In this document: positions 1 through 5,931 of the stretch, piece after piece
How positions within the stretch are numbered: the first letter of the stretch is position 1
Layout: each line of letters opens with the position of its first letter
Source of the DNA: Candidatus Nanohaloarchaea archaeon
GTDB taxonomy: Archaea; EX4484-52; GLR71
Reading direction: 5' to 3'
Length of the DNA: 49,721 nt
NCBI GenBank assembly: GCA_030594675.1
Contig: JAUVES010000001.1
Coordinates: 1 to 49,721 of the forward strand
The notes under the pieces: generated by a model
Told to the model about the DNA's origin: nothing
What the model saw: only the letters and a program-made list of their open reading frames with translations
Databases searched by the model: none
Program-made: the position numbers and the translations under genes

Positions 1-231
1 CAAAATAATAGGTTGATGCGTCGCCACGGCTATTGATCTCCATAAAAAAGCAAAATACATTTCGTCGTCGGCAGTGATGTCTTTAGAAACATACGCACTG
101 GCAGCCGTCAAATCAAGGCAATAGCTTCCATCCATATCAAGACCAGCGATAGAAACAACTGCCGCATTGGCCTCAGCATCCCAAAGGTCATCTCCACCAC
201 TTTCAAAACCATCTATGAAGATTCTACCCAT
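1..231 (-). CDS. Virion fibre-like protein, N-terminal part (gene continues at 49721)
   Basis: This is the first 77 codons of a gene cut by the window edge. It starts at the ATG at 231 with MGRIFIDGFESGG and continues without a break into the reading frame 49721-48831, because bases 1-141 equal 49581-49721. The joined protein is 326 aa. The opening 'IDGFESG' followed by a beta-rich sequence is the usual look of phage concanavalin-A/LamG-like fibre or head proteins, which often bind sugars on the host surface. The start lies 2 bases after the stop of the upstream gene, so it is part of the late operon. The lectin-fold call is an inference from sequence style; no catalytic residues are visible. 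Confidence 0.75.
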   Translation of the reverse strand, partial: MGRIFIDGFESGGDDLWDAEANAAVVSIAGLDMDGSYCLDLTAASAYVSKDITADDEMYFAFLWRSIAVATHQPIIL

Positions 232-233
232 CT

Positions 234-578
234 TTACTCATCTCCATAAAAAGGCGTAATAGCAAGAAATGCATGAGACCCATCAATAGCACTTTTAAAC
301 TTTAGTGCCCGAATATTATCGGCTCCACGAATCCAGATTCCATCACCGTCCTTCTGCAATACATGTCCAAGACCACCAGAAACAGGATCAGCCGTGAAAC
401 TGTAACGGAGCGGATTAGCACTACAAGTGATGAAGATGCTTGAGATAAGAACTCCATCGACTTTAAATAAGATCCCTGCCACACCTGTGTCGATGTTCTG
501 AATAGCATTAGTTGATGTTTCTGAAACTGTCGTCCCAGCTTTTCCCCAAAATTCTATAACTCTTCTTGTCACACTCAT
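234..578 (-). CDS. Putative virion protein, 114 aa
   Basis: The protein is 114 aa, rich in beta-prone residues and lacks membrane segments. It starts four bases inside the upstream HNH gene (ATGA-type overlap) and ends 2 bases before the fibre gene. Short all-beta proteins of this type are common next to phage fibre genes and often act as fibre or head-decoration subunits. I do not recognise the family, and the role is inferred only from position in the late operon. Confidence 0.6.
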   Translation of the reverse strand: MSVTRRVIEFWGKAGTTVSETSTNAIQNIDTGVAGILFKVDGVLISSIFITCSANPLRYSFTADPVSGGLGHVLQKDGDGIWIRGADNIRALKFKSAIDGSHAFLAITPFYGDE

Positions 579-934
579 ATGTCGACTCCATCTCCGCCGA
601 AAACTAGCGGAATTAAATGGTTATTCTTGATATTATGAATCTTCTCATGACACTTATCACAGACGCCAAGAAGATCACTCAGAGGTTCCCGTCCAAATCG
701 CTTGTAAGTCAGATGATGCGTAGCCTCGACACTTGCAACTCCGCATACCTCACAGACGTTCAGACAACGAGCTCTGACCATCCGTTTCAATTCCCGCCAC
801 TCCGGTGACAAAAGATAGTCATAATAACGTTGTTTTCGCTCCTGATCTTCGTTCGATTTTTGAACAAAGGGTTGATCATAAAACTGCTCAGCAGGGTTTG
901 TTCGCATTCGCTCGCCAGAAAGAAGAGTATTCAT
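575..934 (-). CDS. HNH endonuclease next to large terminase
   Basis: This 119-aa protein has the treble-clef HNH pattern: CxxC at residues 61-64, the catalytic His pair at 73-74, then CxxCH at 92-96 and a final His near 100. Its start overlaps the large terminase stop (ATGA). In many HK97-type phages an HNH protein beside terminase is needed for specific DNA cleavage during packaging, and the same role is likely here. A copy of the dispersed GTTC-N7-GAAC palindrome lies in frame within residues 22-29, ahead of the HNH core, so this N-terminal stretch may tolerate sequence constraints. It could instead be a free-standing homing endonuclease, but the tight coupling with terminase argues for packaging. 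Confidence 0.85.
   Translation of the reverse strand: MNTLLSGERMRTNPAEQFYDQPFVQKSNEDQERKQRYYDYLLSPEWRELKRMVRARCLNVCEVCGVASVEATHHLTYKRFGREPLSDLLGVCDKCHEKIHNIKNNHLIPLVFGGDGVDI
851..865 (-). promoter_or_regulatory. Dispersed palindrome copy inside the HNH gene
   Basis: On the minus strand CTTT-GTTC-AAAAATC-GAAC-GAAG, with a stem of 8 bp (one G-U). It is read in frame as FVQKSNED. Confidence 0.75.
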
Positions 935-2454
935 GCCAGCCTCCTTCCTCGTTTTAGCGGCTTTTCAAACTGAAGCTCAGCGAACTCATCATTGTTAGGA
1001 TCTTCCCAGACTGGATCAAAATAGATAGAAAGATCATCCATCAGTTTGACGATATAGGCAAAACTATCCATACAGTCCCACAACTTAGATCTTGGAAAGC
1101 CCATAAGTTGACTCTCAAGCTTGTCACATTTTCCCTTCGCATGATAAATATAATGGTTGCGATAGTAAGGCGCTAAGCAAGCAATTCGTTCTTCTTTCTT
1201 AGCCACAGCCTTAAGTTCAATATACTGAGCAAAAACATTTTGAACTCTCATCTCGTTCTCAAAAGGCTGTGAGATAAACTGATGCAAAGACGTTACCTCG
1301 ACTGCTAGAATAAAAGCCTTTAAACGAAAGACCATCTGGAAAGCTTCCTTGTAAATCTGATCAGGATAGAATTTTCCAGCTACAACTTCCCTGACAAAAA
1401 TCTTTTTTGAAGCCCTGTCTACTCCAATTCCAACTATCGCAGTATCAGCATTTTGAATCTGGACTTCCTTGGCAGGATCAACTATGACAACATTGATGAG
1501 ATTTTCGATGTCAACAGTTTCGGTTTTGGCTGGAGTTTCTGGATCAGGATAGCACGTCAGTTGCTTGACACCCTCAGTGAAGTACCGGAAGTTCTCAGGC
1601 TTGAAGTTAGCAGTTTCAGAAGCCACGGGGATGTTTCTCATCTCACGGTAAAAAATATCCAGCGTCCCGTTAGCTTTATGTTCCTCGACCTCAGATTTGA
1701 TTTCTTCAGTTGTCATAAAGCTGGGCGCTAATGATTCATAGTTGTCGTCGCAGACACTGAGATGAAGACCTGTCCAAGTTTTGTTCTCCAGGAGATCCTG
1801 AAGTAGCGCGTCTTCGTGTTTAAGAGTATCAATATAAACAAAGTTATAGTCTTTGTCATAGCGAGAAATGCACTTAGTCACATCAGAGAAGAACCATTCT
1901 TTATTCTTTTTTCTGATGTTATCGTTGGCAATTTCGCCTTTGTCTTCAAGATCATCAATAACGATGAGGTCTGGTCGATGCCCATGGTAGAGAAGTCCAC
2001 GTATCTGTTGCCCAGCGCCCCTTGGAAGTACCAGAGTTCCACCTGTCGTAACCCAAGCTTTTTTGGAAAACTGTTCCTCATATTCAGCCTCGATGCGTTT
2101 AGTCTTGACGGATCCAAAGAACTTTCGGACCTCAGTATTAGACAGAAGCTCATGCTTTAAACTATCAGTCTGAATCATTGCGTTGTCAGCACTGTTAGAG
2201 AGGAAGACAATAAACTTCTTAGTCTCAAATAAAATATGTCTTGAGCATAGGCCATAAAGAACCATCGAGGTCTTGCCAATTCCTCTTGGAGCCGCGATGA
2301 CGACCTTTTGGTGGCCGCTGTCCATTTTTTCTAGCATCTGATAATGAAGAGGACTATATGTAGCTGTGAAGATTTCAGGGAAGAAAAACTTAGCATGGAA
2401 GCCCGTTGAGATCGAGCATCTAGCAAGAATATCTTTTGTATCGGCATCTAACAT
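931..2454 (-). CDS. terL: Terminase large subunit
   Basis: The 507-aa protein is the DNA-packaging motor and headful or site nuclease. An ATPase half carries a Walker A-like loop APRGIGKTS at residues 55-63 and a Walker B segment LIVIDDLED at 163-171. The C-terminal RNase H-like nuclease half shows the acidic strands VVIVDPA (322-328), VEVTS (385-389) and DCMDSFAY (460-467). Length fits the family. The start follows GAGG and shares a base with the stop of the small upstream gene, and the 3' end overlaps the HNH gene by four bases. It should act with the small terminase at 2979-3593 and the portal at 43997-45931. Confidence 0.95.
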   Translation of the reverse strand: MLDADTKDILARCSISTGFHAKFFFPEIFTATYSPLHYQMLEKMDSGHQKVVIAAPRGIGKTSMVLYGLCSRHILFETKKFIVFLSNSADNAMIQTDSLKHELLSNTEVRKFFGSVKTKRIEAEYEEQFSKKAWVTTGGTLVLPRGAGQQIRGLLYHGHRPDLIVIDDLEDKGEIANDNIRKKNKEWFFSDVTKCISRYDKDYNFVYIDTLKHEDALLQDLLENKTWTGLHLSVCDDNYESLAPSFMTTEEIKSEVEEHKANGTLDIFYREMRNIPVASETANFKPENFRYFTEGVKQLTCYPDPETPAKTETVDIENLINVVIVDPAKEVQIQNADTAIVGIGVDRASKKIFVREVVAGKFYPDQIYKEAFQMVFRLKAFILAVEVTSLHQFISQPFENEMRVQNVFAQYIELKAVAKKEERIACLAPYYRNHYIYHAKGKCDKLESQLMGFPRSKLWDCMDSFAYIVKLMDDLSIYFDPVWEDPNNDEFAELQFEKPLKRGRRLA

Positions 2455-2624
2455 TAAAATCCTCTACATTTTCTTTTCATCCAAATCTTAGCTTCTTGTC
2501 TGACTTGTTCGAGTTTATCTTCCATCTGTTCATTGCTAAGATTGCTAAGATTGCAATTACAACTTACTGGTTTGCTCCCTTTAGTCGCCAATGAAGTTAT
2601 GTCTGATATTTTAATTTTGTCCAT
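2454..2624 (-). CDS. Small hypothetical late protein, 56 aa
   Basis: A 56-aa charged, soluble peptide beginning MDKIKISDIT. I prefer the ATG at 2624 because it follows a purine-rich AGGACAGG stretch and overlaps the upstream stop by only 14 bases. A longer version from 2693 would overlap the upstream gene by 83 bases and start right at a dispersed palindrome. It ends on the first base of the large terminase gene, so translation is probably coupled. No family is recognised. Confidence 0.5.
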   Translation of the reverse strand: MDKIKISDITSLATKGSKPVSCNCNLSNLSNEQMEDKLEQVRQEAKIWMKRKCRGF

Positions 2625-2808
2625 AGCTACCTGTCCTCTGTTCTGCCAGTTCGCTCCAGCCACTAGTTCGCTGCAGATCAAACTGCGTTCCATCTTTGTT
2701 CAATTTCCGAACGAAGTCAGGAGAATCAGCAGCTACGATTGAGGTCACAGAGAAGATTCCTGTCTTCATAAGACTGTCTGATCTTTCTTTGGTCATACTA
2801 AGATTCAT
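2611..2808 (-). CDS. Small hypothetical late protein, 65 aa
   Basis: A 65-aa protein with a good GGAG site 8 bases before its ATG. It sits between the small terminase and large terminase genes. A perfect copy of the dispersed palindrome (2698-2712) is read in frame as VRKLN within the protein. No domain is recognised. A role in packaging is possible only by position. Confidence 0.55.
   Translation of the reverse strand: MNLSMTKERSDSLMKTGIFSVTSIVAADSPDFVRKLNKDGTQFDLQRTSGWSELAEQRTGSYGQN
2698..2712 (-). promoter_or_regulatory. Dispersed palindrome copy inside the 65-aa late gene
   Basis: On the minus strand CTTC-GTTC-GGAAATT-GAAC-AAAG, followed by ATG. It is read in frame as VRKLNKD. Confidence 0.75.
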
Positions 2809-2825
2809 GTTTTAAGCTCCATTTC

Positions 2826-2978
2826 TTATCGAGAAACTTCTTCCGGTATCTTATACCATCTAGGTCCCAGGTTTGTGCCAACAGATACTTCTGTTATTCT
2901 ACCTGTATCTTCGTGTTGCCAGCTTTGAAGTTTTCTACTATTTTTGTCCGATTTTTCCTATAGCTTATCAAGACTCAT
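2826..2978 (-). pseudogene. Small gene with in-frame amber codon, 50 codons
   Basis: The ATG at 2978 directly follows the small-terminase TAG and is preceded by GAGGAG at good spacing. Codon 7 is TAG (2958-2960). The frame then stays open for 43 more codons up to TAA at 2826-2828 and looks protein-like: HEDTGR, then GPRWYKIPEE. No ATG, GTG or TTG lies after the amber codon that could start the rest. Small phage proteins with an H-E/D-T-G-R and a P-R-W motif are something I recall seeing, but I cannot name the family. The gene is either freshly broken or needs amber readthrough. TAG ends many other genes here, including the capsid gene, so general recoding is unlikely. Confidence 0.5.
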
Positions 2979-3593
2979 CTAAACTCTCTCCTCTTTGACA
3001 ATCTCTGCTTCAACAATGCCCATTTCTGTTCCGAGGGAAACACCTCGATCTCTTATTTCAACGATATCCTCGGCGGTTAGAACTGCGTGAACGCCCTTGA
3101 CGTTGATGTTCTTTGAGGGGGCAAATCCACCAAGAGAGAGGAGACCAAAGGCGTTCTTAGATTTTAGCATTGCAGAAATATCACTGCTTGTGATGGTTTC
3201 AGTCAGAAACTCTATGCATTTTGGCAGGGCTTCTTGAATCTGGATTGCCACATCAACTGACTCTCTGTCACGTGCAGCTCGGAGTATCGATAGCTGCTCT
3301 TTAACGACTGGACTGTGCCGGATGGTGGAGACGTATTCTGAGGTAATGCCAGCTTCTTTCGCTACCTCTTGATTACTTAGGCCCAGCAGGAGCATTCTAG
3401 CAACCTCGTGATGCTTATCTGTCATTTCCGTTACCCGATATGTTCGAGCTTTTTTACCGCTTGGAACTCGCCGGAGGTCTGCCGAGCCATCTTGACATTT
3501 TTTGTAACTTCCGCCTGGCGCCAGTTGGTTCTTTTGAACTTCCCAGCGATCTCCAGTGGTTCCGCTTTTAGTTTTTACGAGCGTTGTGGCCAT
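2979..3593 (-). CDS. terS: Terminase small subunit
   Basis: The 204-aa protein is the DNA-recognition partner of the packaging ATPase. A helix-turn-helix of the LuxR/terminase kind is visible around GLSNQEVAKEAGITSEYV, followed by a helical region suited to ring assembly. I chose the ATG at 3593 because it has AAGGAG upstream. A TTG extension to 3644 would run through the -35 and -10 boxes of the late promoter (3616-3644) and is unlikely. It is the first gene of the leftward late operon, three genes before large terminase, as is usual. It ends in TAG, followed at once by an ATG. Confidence 0.8.
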   Translation of the reverse strand: MATTLVKTKSGTTGDRWEVQKNQLAPGGSYKKCQDGSADLRRVPSGKKARTYRVTEMTDKHHEVARMLLLGLSNQEVAKEAGITSEYVSTIRHSPVVKEQLSILRAARDRESVDVAIQIQEALPKCIEFLTETITSSDISAMLKSKNAFGLLSLGGFAPSKNINVKGVHAVLTAEDIVEIRDRGVSLGTEMGIVEAEIVKEERV

Positions 3594-3615
3594 GTTTGAC
3601 TTTCTCCTTCTTGTT

Positions 3616-3644
3616 ATTATGACGGAAGCGTTTGTTAGTGTCAA
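3616..3644 (-). promoter_or_regulatory. Leftward sigma-70 promoter of the late operon
   Basis: On the minus strand a perfect -35 TTGACA (3644-3639) and a -10 CATAAT (3621-3616) are separated by exactly 17 bases. It fires into the small terminase gene, whose Shine-Dalgarno site lies just downstream. No other convincing minus-strand promoter was seen, so it may drive the whole late operon. Confidence 0.75.
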
Positions 3645-3679
3645 TAAGGCAGCGGAGTGCCTTGAAGCGTCTTGGTTCT

Positions 3680-3708
3680 TTGACTGATATATAAGGATCT
3701 TTTATGAT
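3680..3708 (+). promoter_or_regulatory. Rightward sigma-70 promoter P1
   Basis: TTGACT (3680-3685), a 17-base spacer and TATGAT (3703-3708). It is divergent from the late promoter, with the two -35 boxes about 35 bases apart. Its -10 box lies inside the first unit of the AT-rich tandem repeats, so a protein bound to those repeats could control both directions. Confidence 0.6.
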
Positions 3709-3790
3709 AATTTCTGGAAAATTTTATGATCTTCTATGTAAATTTTAGAAAATTTTTCAATCTTCTATATAAATTTTTAGAAAATTTTGT
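3697..3790 (+). repeat. Three tandem 31-32 bp AT-rich repeats
   Basis: Units begin at 3697, 3729 and 3760 with ATCTT and share the pattern TTCTATRTAAATTTT followed by AGAAAATTTT. Units 2 and 3 are closest and unit 1 is degenerate. They lie between the divergent early and late promoters. They could be binding sites for a regulator or part of a replication origin. Confidence 0.65.
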
Positions 3791-3859
3791 GAGCAGGGGT
3801 TTTGTGGAAGTCTTGAACTTAATCTCCCCCTTCGAGTTTTCAGCTCAATTTCATTTTAT

Positions 3860-3887
3860 TTGACATTCTTGTCGTTTATGATATGAT
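3860..3887 (+). promoter_or_regulatory. Rightward sigma-70 promoter P2
   Basis: TTGACA (3860-3865), a 16-base spacer and TATGAT (3882-3887). The expected transcription start falls at about 3894-3895, which coincides with an ATG. Confidence 0.7.
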
Positions 3888-3894
3888 ATTTAAC

Positions 3895-3954
3895 ATGATT
3901 AGATTCATTATCACGATATTATTCATTGCAATTTGCCTCGGTAAGTTGTTCTAA
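3895..3954 (+). CDS. Possible leaderless 19-aa hydrophobic peptide
   Basis: The frame MIRFIITILFIAICLGKLF is a short, almost fully hydrophobic peptide with one membrane span. Its ATG lies 8 bases after the P2 -10 box, where transcription should begin, so an mRNA would be leaderless. There is no Shine-Dalgarno site. The match of start site and ATG could be chance, so this is a weak call. Confidence 0.25.
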   Translation: MIRFIITILFIAICLGKLF

Positions 3955-3969
3955 CCAGGAGATGTTACC

Positions 3970-4065
3970 ATGAACACGTTTATAGTAATGGTATTAATCA
4001 CACTCGGTGTTATTGACATTATATGGTTATTGGATTTTATATTTGACATAACGATAATCATGTGA
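3970..4065 (+). CDS. Small membrane peptide, 31 aa
   Basis: A 31-aa peptide starting MNTFIVMVLITLGV, with AGGAG 8 bases before the ATG. Nearly all of it is hydrophobic, so it should span the inner membrane once. It is the first well-initiated gene after promoters P1 and P2. Its last codons overlap the -35 to -10 interval of promoter P3a (4043-4071). Early phage peptides of this kind often modify the host membrane or block superinfection; here that is inference. Confidence 0.55.
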   Translation: MNTFIVMVLITLGVIDIIWLLDFIFDITIIM

Positions 4066-4071
4066 TATAAC
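4043..4071 (+). promoter_or_regulatory. Rightward sigma-70 promoter P3a
   Basis: TTGACA (4043-4048), a 17-base spacer and TATAAC (4066-4071), overlapping the end of the 31-aa gene. It would transcribe the inverted-repeat-bracketed genes that follow. Confidence 0.7.
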
Positions 4072-4090
4072 GTAACGTAACAATCAAACT

Positions 4091-4110
4091 CAATCGTCAT
4101 TATACGATTG
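4091..4110 (+). other. Perfect 7-bp inverted repeat
   Basis: CAATCGT (4091-4097), 6-base loop, ACGATTG (4104-4110), followed by TTTTAG. It lies in the leader of transcripts from P3a and could be an operator or a weak attenuator. Confidence 0.4.
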
Positions 4111-4170
4111 TTTTAGATATTTGATAATTTGAATGTATGGTATGGCGTATGGTGCATATGGAGAATTATT

Positions 4171-4380
4171 ATGCCAAATACATCAACACGACAATCCGTT
4201 ACAGATGAACTAGACCATGATACAATGCTTGAGATTAAAAAACATATCCTTATGGTTAACATGGATGGCATTAATCACGATTGGTGCGAAGGTTATTTTT
4301 GTGCCCATGTTAATCTAGGTACCATCACAGAAAATGAACATGAAACATTATTGACCTGGCTAGATAACATATACAAATAA
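4171..4380 (+). CDS. Small hypothetical early protein, 69 aa (cassette A)
   Basis: A 69-aa soluble, acidic protein beginning MPNTSTRQSVTDEL with Cys residues in DWCEGYFCAH. The ATG at 4171 has GGAG 8 bases upstream; an upstream TTG in the same frame lies inside the left inverted-repeat arm and is not credible. The stop codon lies inside a tandem 13-bp duplication. The gene is enclosed by inverted repeat pair A. The family is not recognised; position just after the first early promoters suggests a host-takeover or anti-defence role (inference). Confidence 0.7.
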   Translation: MPNTSTRQSVTDELDHDTMLEIKKHILMVNMDGINHDWCEGYFCAHVNLGTITENEHETLLTWLDNIYK

Positions 4381-4396
4381 CATATACAAATAACAT
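4365..4396 (+). repeat. Tandem 13-bp direct repeat
   Basis: TAACATATACAAA occurs twice back to back (4365-4377, 4378-4390), followed by the first six bases of a third copy. The first copy encodes the last residues of the 69-aa protein; the second begins with its stop codon. Confidence 0.8.
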
Positions 4397-4433
4397 GCCA
4401 TACGTCATACCATGCATTCAAAATGAATCGGCC

Positions 4434-4514
4434 TCCGCCAGTAATGGAACCATGCCGAACACAGGTAATGCTGTGAGGACACGACGGGACATTACTGCTA
4501 CCGTACCAAGCGGA
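4434..4514 (+). other. Structured intergenic element between cassettes A and B
   Basis: Three helices fit one fold: TCCGC 4434-4438 with GCGGA 4510-4514, CAGTAATG 4439-4446 with CATTACTG 4490-4497, and a hairpin CACAG 4460-4464 with CTGTG 4471-4475. The outer two are contiguous on the 5' side, and the 3' side has a 12-base bulge. No open frame covers it. It may be a small RNA or mRNA leader structure. Confidence 0.4.
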
Positions 4515-4515
4515 T

Positions 4516-4792
4516 TTTATTGATTATCTAATTATGAGTATGATACAAACATAACCATAATGAGGTAATGATATGAAAATATATAATGTAGTTGAAATAT
4601 GCGATAACGGGGAGTTTACAACTATAGTTACGGATAATGGGAATAGTATTCAACTGCCAAAGGGCACTAGACATTCAATTATAATCCAGCCAGTAATGGA
4701 TCCTTCTCAGACAATTACTGTGTCAATTGATTTGCACCTGGGATAACAAACACAAACAATATTATCATACTCATAGCTAGGTAATCAATAAA
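4516..4792. repeat. Inverted repeat pair B bracketing the 57-aa gene
   Basis: The left arm 4516-4545 (TTTATTGATTATCTAATTAT...) and the right arm 4763-4792 are reverse complements at 27 of 30 positions. Two of the three differences are G-U compatible in plus-strand RNA and one is A-C. The sequence is unrelated to pairs A and C. Confidence 0.8.
4573..4746 (+). CDS. Small hypothetical early protein, 57 aa (cassette B)
   Basis: A 57-aa protein, MKIYNVVEICDNGEF onward, ending VSIDLHLG. The ATG at 4573 has GAGG 7 bases upstream. The alternating beta pattern suggests a small beta-sheet domain. It lies exactly between the arms of inverted repeat pair B, with its stop 16 bases before the right arm. 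No family is recognised. Confidence 0.65.
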   Translation: MKIYNVVEICDNGEFTTIVTDNGNSIQLPKGTRHSIIIQPVMDPSQTITVSIDLHLG

Positions 4793-4839
4793 TGCTCACA
4801 GGTCTAATTTTGGCCCTAAGGGTTATAATACCAACCTAT

Positions 4840-4854
4840 GTTCAAAAAACGAAC
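4840..4854 (+). promoter_or_regulatory. Dispersed palindrome copy (GTTC-N7-GAAC)
   Basis: Core spacer AAAAAAC, flanked by CTAT on the left and GAAG on the right. It lies in the leader of the 140-aa gene starting at 4888. Confidence 0.8.
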
Positions 4855-4887
4855 GAAGCGGCACAATGTGCCAAAGGAGCCAAAACT

Positions 4888-5310
4888 ATGCCAAAAATAA
4901 ACGAAGCAAATCGTATTGAAGACCTGACCTATGGCGAGTTCTTTAACGTGCAGCTCCATAATGGAGACAACCCAGCAGTTGACCTTACAGTTGACTTCAC
5001 AGGTATGCCGGTCAAAACTATGGCAAAACTTGCCTGGGATGCTATGAAAGTGAAGTTCAGACCCCATGTGAAGGGCATGACAACTGAAGCTTTTCTCAAA
5101 TCTTTCAACCATCAAACAGTTACATGGAGGGAGATGATCACGAAAAGCGGGGCAACTTCTAAGATCGCCATCGCAGAAAAATCGCCAGAAGAAATAGCAA
5201 GCGAAATATCCAGATTGCAAGCGCTTCTTTCGACTAGCGTCTCAAAAGACGACGAGCCCGTTGAGAACAGTAATAACATAAATGATGAGAATTATGTACC
5301 TGAAAGCTAA
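4888..5310 (+). CDS. Hypothetical early protein, 140 aa (cassette C)
   Basis: A 140-aa protein starting MPKINEANRIEDLTYGEFF. The ATG at 4888 has AAAGGAG 8 bases upstream, and a longer version from 4792 would begin inside inverted-repeat arms. The middle is basic (VKFRPHVKG), and the C-terminus is a charged helix (KSPEEIASEISRLQALL). It is the same length as the strongly promoted protein at 9067-9489 and has a similar general layout, but clear homology is not visible by eye. It is preceded by a dispersed palindrome and bracketed by pair C. Function unknown; a nucleic-acid-binding role is possible. Confidence 0.7.
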   Translation: MPKINEANRIEDLTYGEFFNVQLHNGDNPAVDLTVDFTGMPVKTMAKLAWDAMKVKFRPHVKGMTTEAFLKSFNHQTVTWREMITKSGATSKIAIAEKSPEEIASEISRLQALLSTSVSKDDEPVENSNNINDENYVPES

Positions 5311-5312
5311 AC

Positions 5313-5336
5313 GCTAAGCTAAATGCTAAGCTAACC
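5313..5336 (+). repeat. Tandem 12-bp repeat GCTAAGCTAAMY
   Basis: GCTAAGCTAAAT (5313-5324) and GCTAAGCTAACC (5325-5336) follow the stop of the 140-aa gene and run up to the right arm of inverted repeat C. Confidence 0.6.
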
Positions 5337-5409
5337 TTCAGGGTCAAAATTAGGCCTGTGAGTCTCGACTACGTCTTGAAGAATACGTTTTCAGGCGGGT
5401 CAGGTGCGC

Positions 5410-5470
5410 CTGCGGCCAGTTTTCGTCTAAGCGATAATTAGAACGTCTCGTTCAATGGAGTTCTCCGCAG
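5410..5470 (+). other. Structured intergenic element
   Basis: CTGCGG (5410-5415) pairs with CCGCAG (5465-5470) and encloses the hairpin TCTAA 5426-5430 with TTAGA 5438-5442. An alternative stem CAGG 5401-5404 with CCTG 5409-5412 overlaps it. It is followed by an A-run. There is no coding frame in this interval. Confidence 0.3.
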
Positions 5471-5507
5471 AAAAACAAGTTCATCTAGCTACTCATAAAT
5501 ATATAAA

Positions 5508-5561
5508 TGTACGCCATGTATGTTTTGTACGCCGTGTACGTTATGTTTGTCGTGTATGCCC
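5508..5561 (+). repeat. Six tandem 9-bp iteron-like units
   Basis: Units TGTACGCCA, TGTATGTTT, TGTACGCCG, TGTACGTTA, TGTTTGTCG and TGTATGCCC follow each other without gaps. The same type of units appears in reverse orientation at about 5783-5828. A gene-free, 620-base stretch surrounds them, as expected for an origin or a protein-loading site. Confidence 0.6.
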
Positions 5562-5828
5562 GGGGGGTCACCCCAACAATTTGAATATTGTGAACATAGG
5601 TAGGCAGGTTTGGAGAGGGGGGATGGGTTCTTAAGTTAGATATATATATATATATTTTATATATATAATAATATTAGTCAAATAAAACAATTCAGTAAAA
5701 ACAACTAAAACAAGACGTTTTCCACTCCATTCCACTTCGTTCAACAATTTTAAAATGTGGAAATGGGGGGGTCGGTTTACATGACGCACACGACACACAC
5801 AGCGTACACAGCATACAAACACACATGG
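5514..5828. repeat. Inverted repeat pair D around an AT tract; candidate origin
   Basis: The left arm 5514-5560 and the right arm 5783-5828 are imperfect reverse complements over about 46 bases (nine mismatches and one gap), built from 9-bp units. The 220 bases between contain G-runs, an alternating TA tract at about 5638-5680 and no credible gene. With the sigma-70 promoter at 5851 beside it, this is the best candidate replication origin in the window; that is inference. Confidence 0.5.
5638..5680. other. Alternating TA tract
   Basis: A stretch made almost only of TA steps that would melt easily. It lies inside inverted repeat pair D and could be a DNA unwinding element. Confidence 0.5.
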
Positions 5829-5850
5829 AATACCAGCTAACCATAACTTA

Positions 5851-5879
5851 TTGACACTACCAAACAGTCATGTTATAAA
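5851..5879 (+). promoter_or_regulatory. Rightward sigma-70 promoter of the main early operon
   Basis: TTGACA (5851-5856), 17-base spacer, TATAAA (5874-5879). It lies 52 bases before the first gene of a long run of tightly packed plus-strand genes. Confidence 0.8.
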
Positions 5880-5931
5880 GGAATTATAATAAATAATAAC
5901 AATAATAAAATGTAGAAAGGAATAAAAAGAA

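Larger units (their letters stand above)
4128..4422. repeat. Inverted repeat pair A bracketing the 69-aa gene
   Basis: The left arm 4128-4152 (TTTGAATGTATGG...) and the right arm 4398-4422 are reverse complements at 23 of 25 positions. Both differences would be G-U pairs in plus-strand RNA, and two further G-U pairs extend the helix to 27 bp. The arms lie in the leader and just after the stop of the gene 4171-4380. No transposase or target duplication is seen. Confidence 0.75.
4795..5362. repeat. Inverted repeat pair C bracketing the 140-aa gene
   Basis: The left arm 4795-4821 (CTCACAGGTCTAATTTTGG...) and the right arm 5335-5362 are reverse complements with two differences, both G-U compatible in plus-strand RNA, and one bulged base. 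The left arm begins 2 bases after the right arm of pair B, so the brackets are end to end. Confidence 0.8.

Noticed and set aside
4128..5362. Inverted repeats A-C as transposon ends
   Set aside because: The three pairs are unrelated, contain no transposase and show no target-site duplications, so classic insertion sequences are unlikely.
5631..5822. Minus-strand Cys/Val/Arg-rich open frame (MFVCCVRCVCRV...)
   Set aside because: Its odd composition is a by-product of the 9-bp repeat units; there is no ribosome site and it lies against the early direction in the candidate origin.
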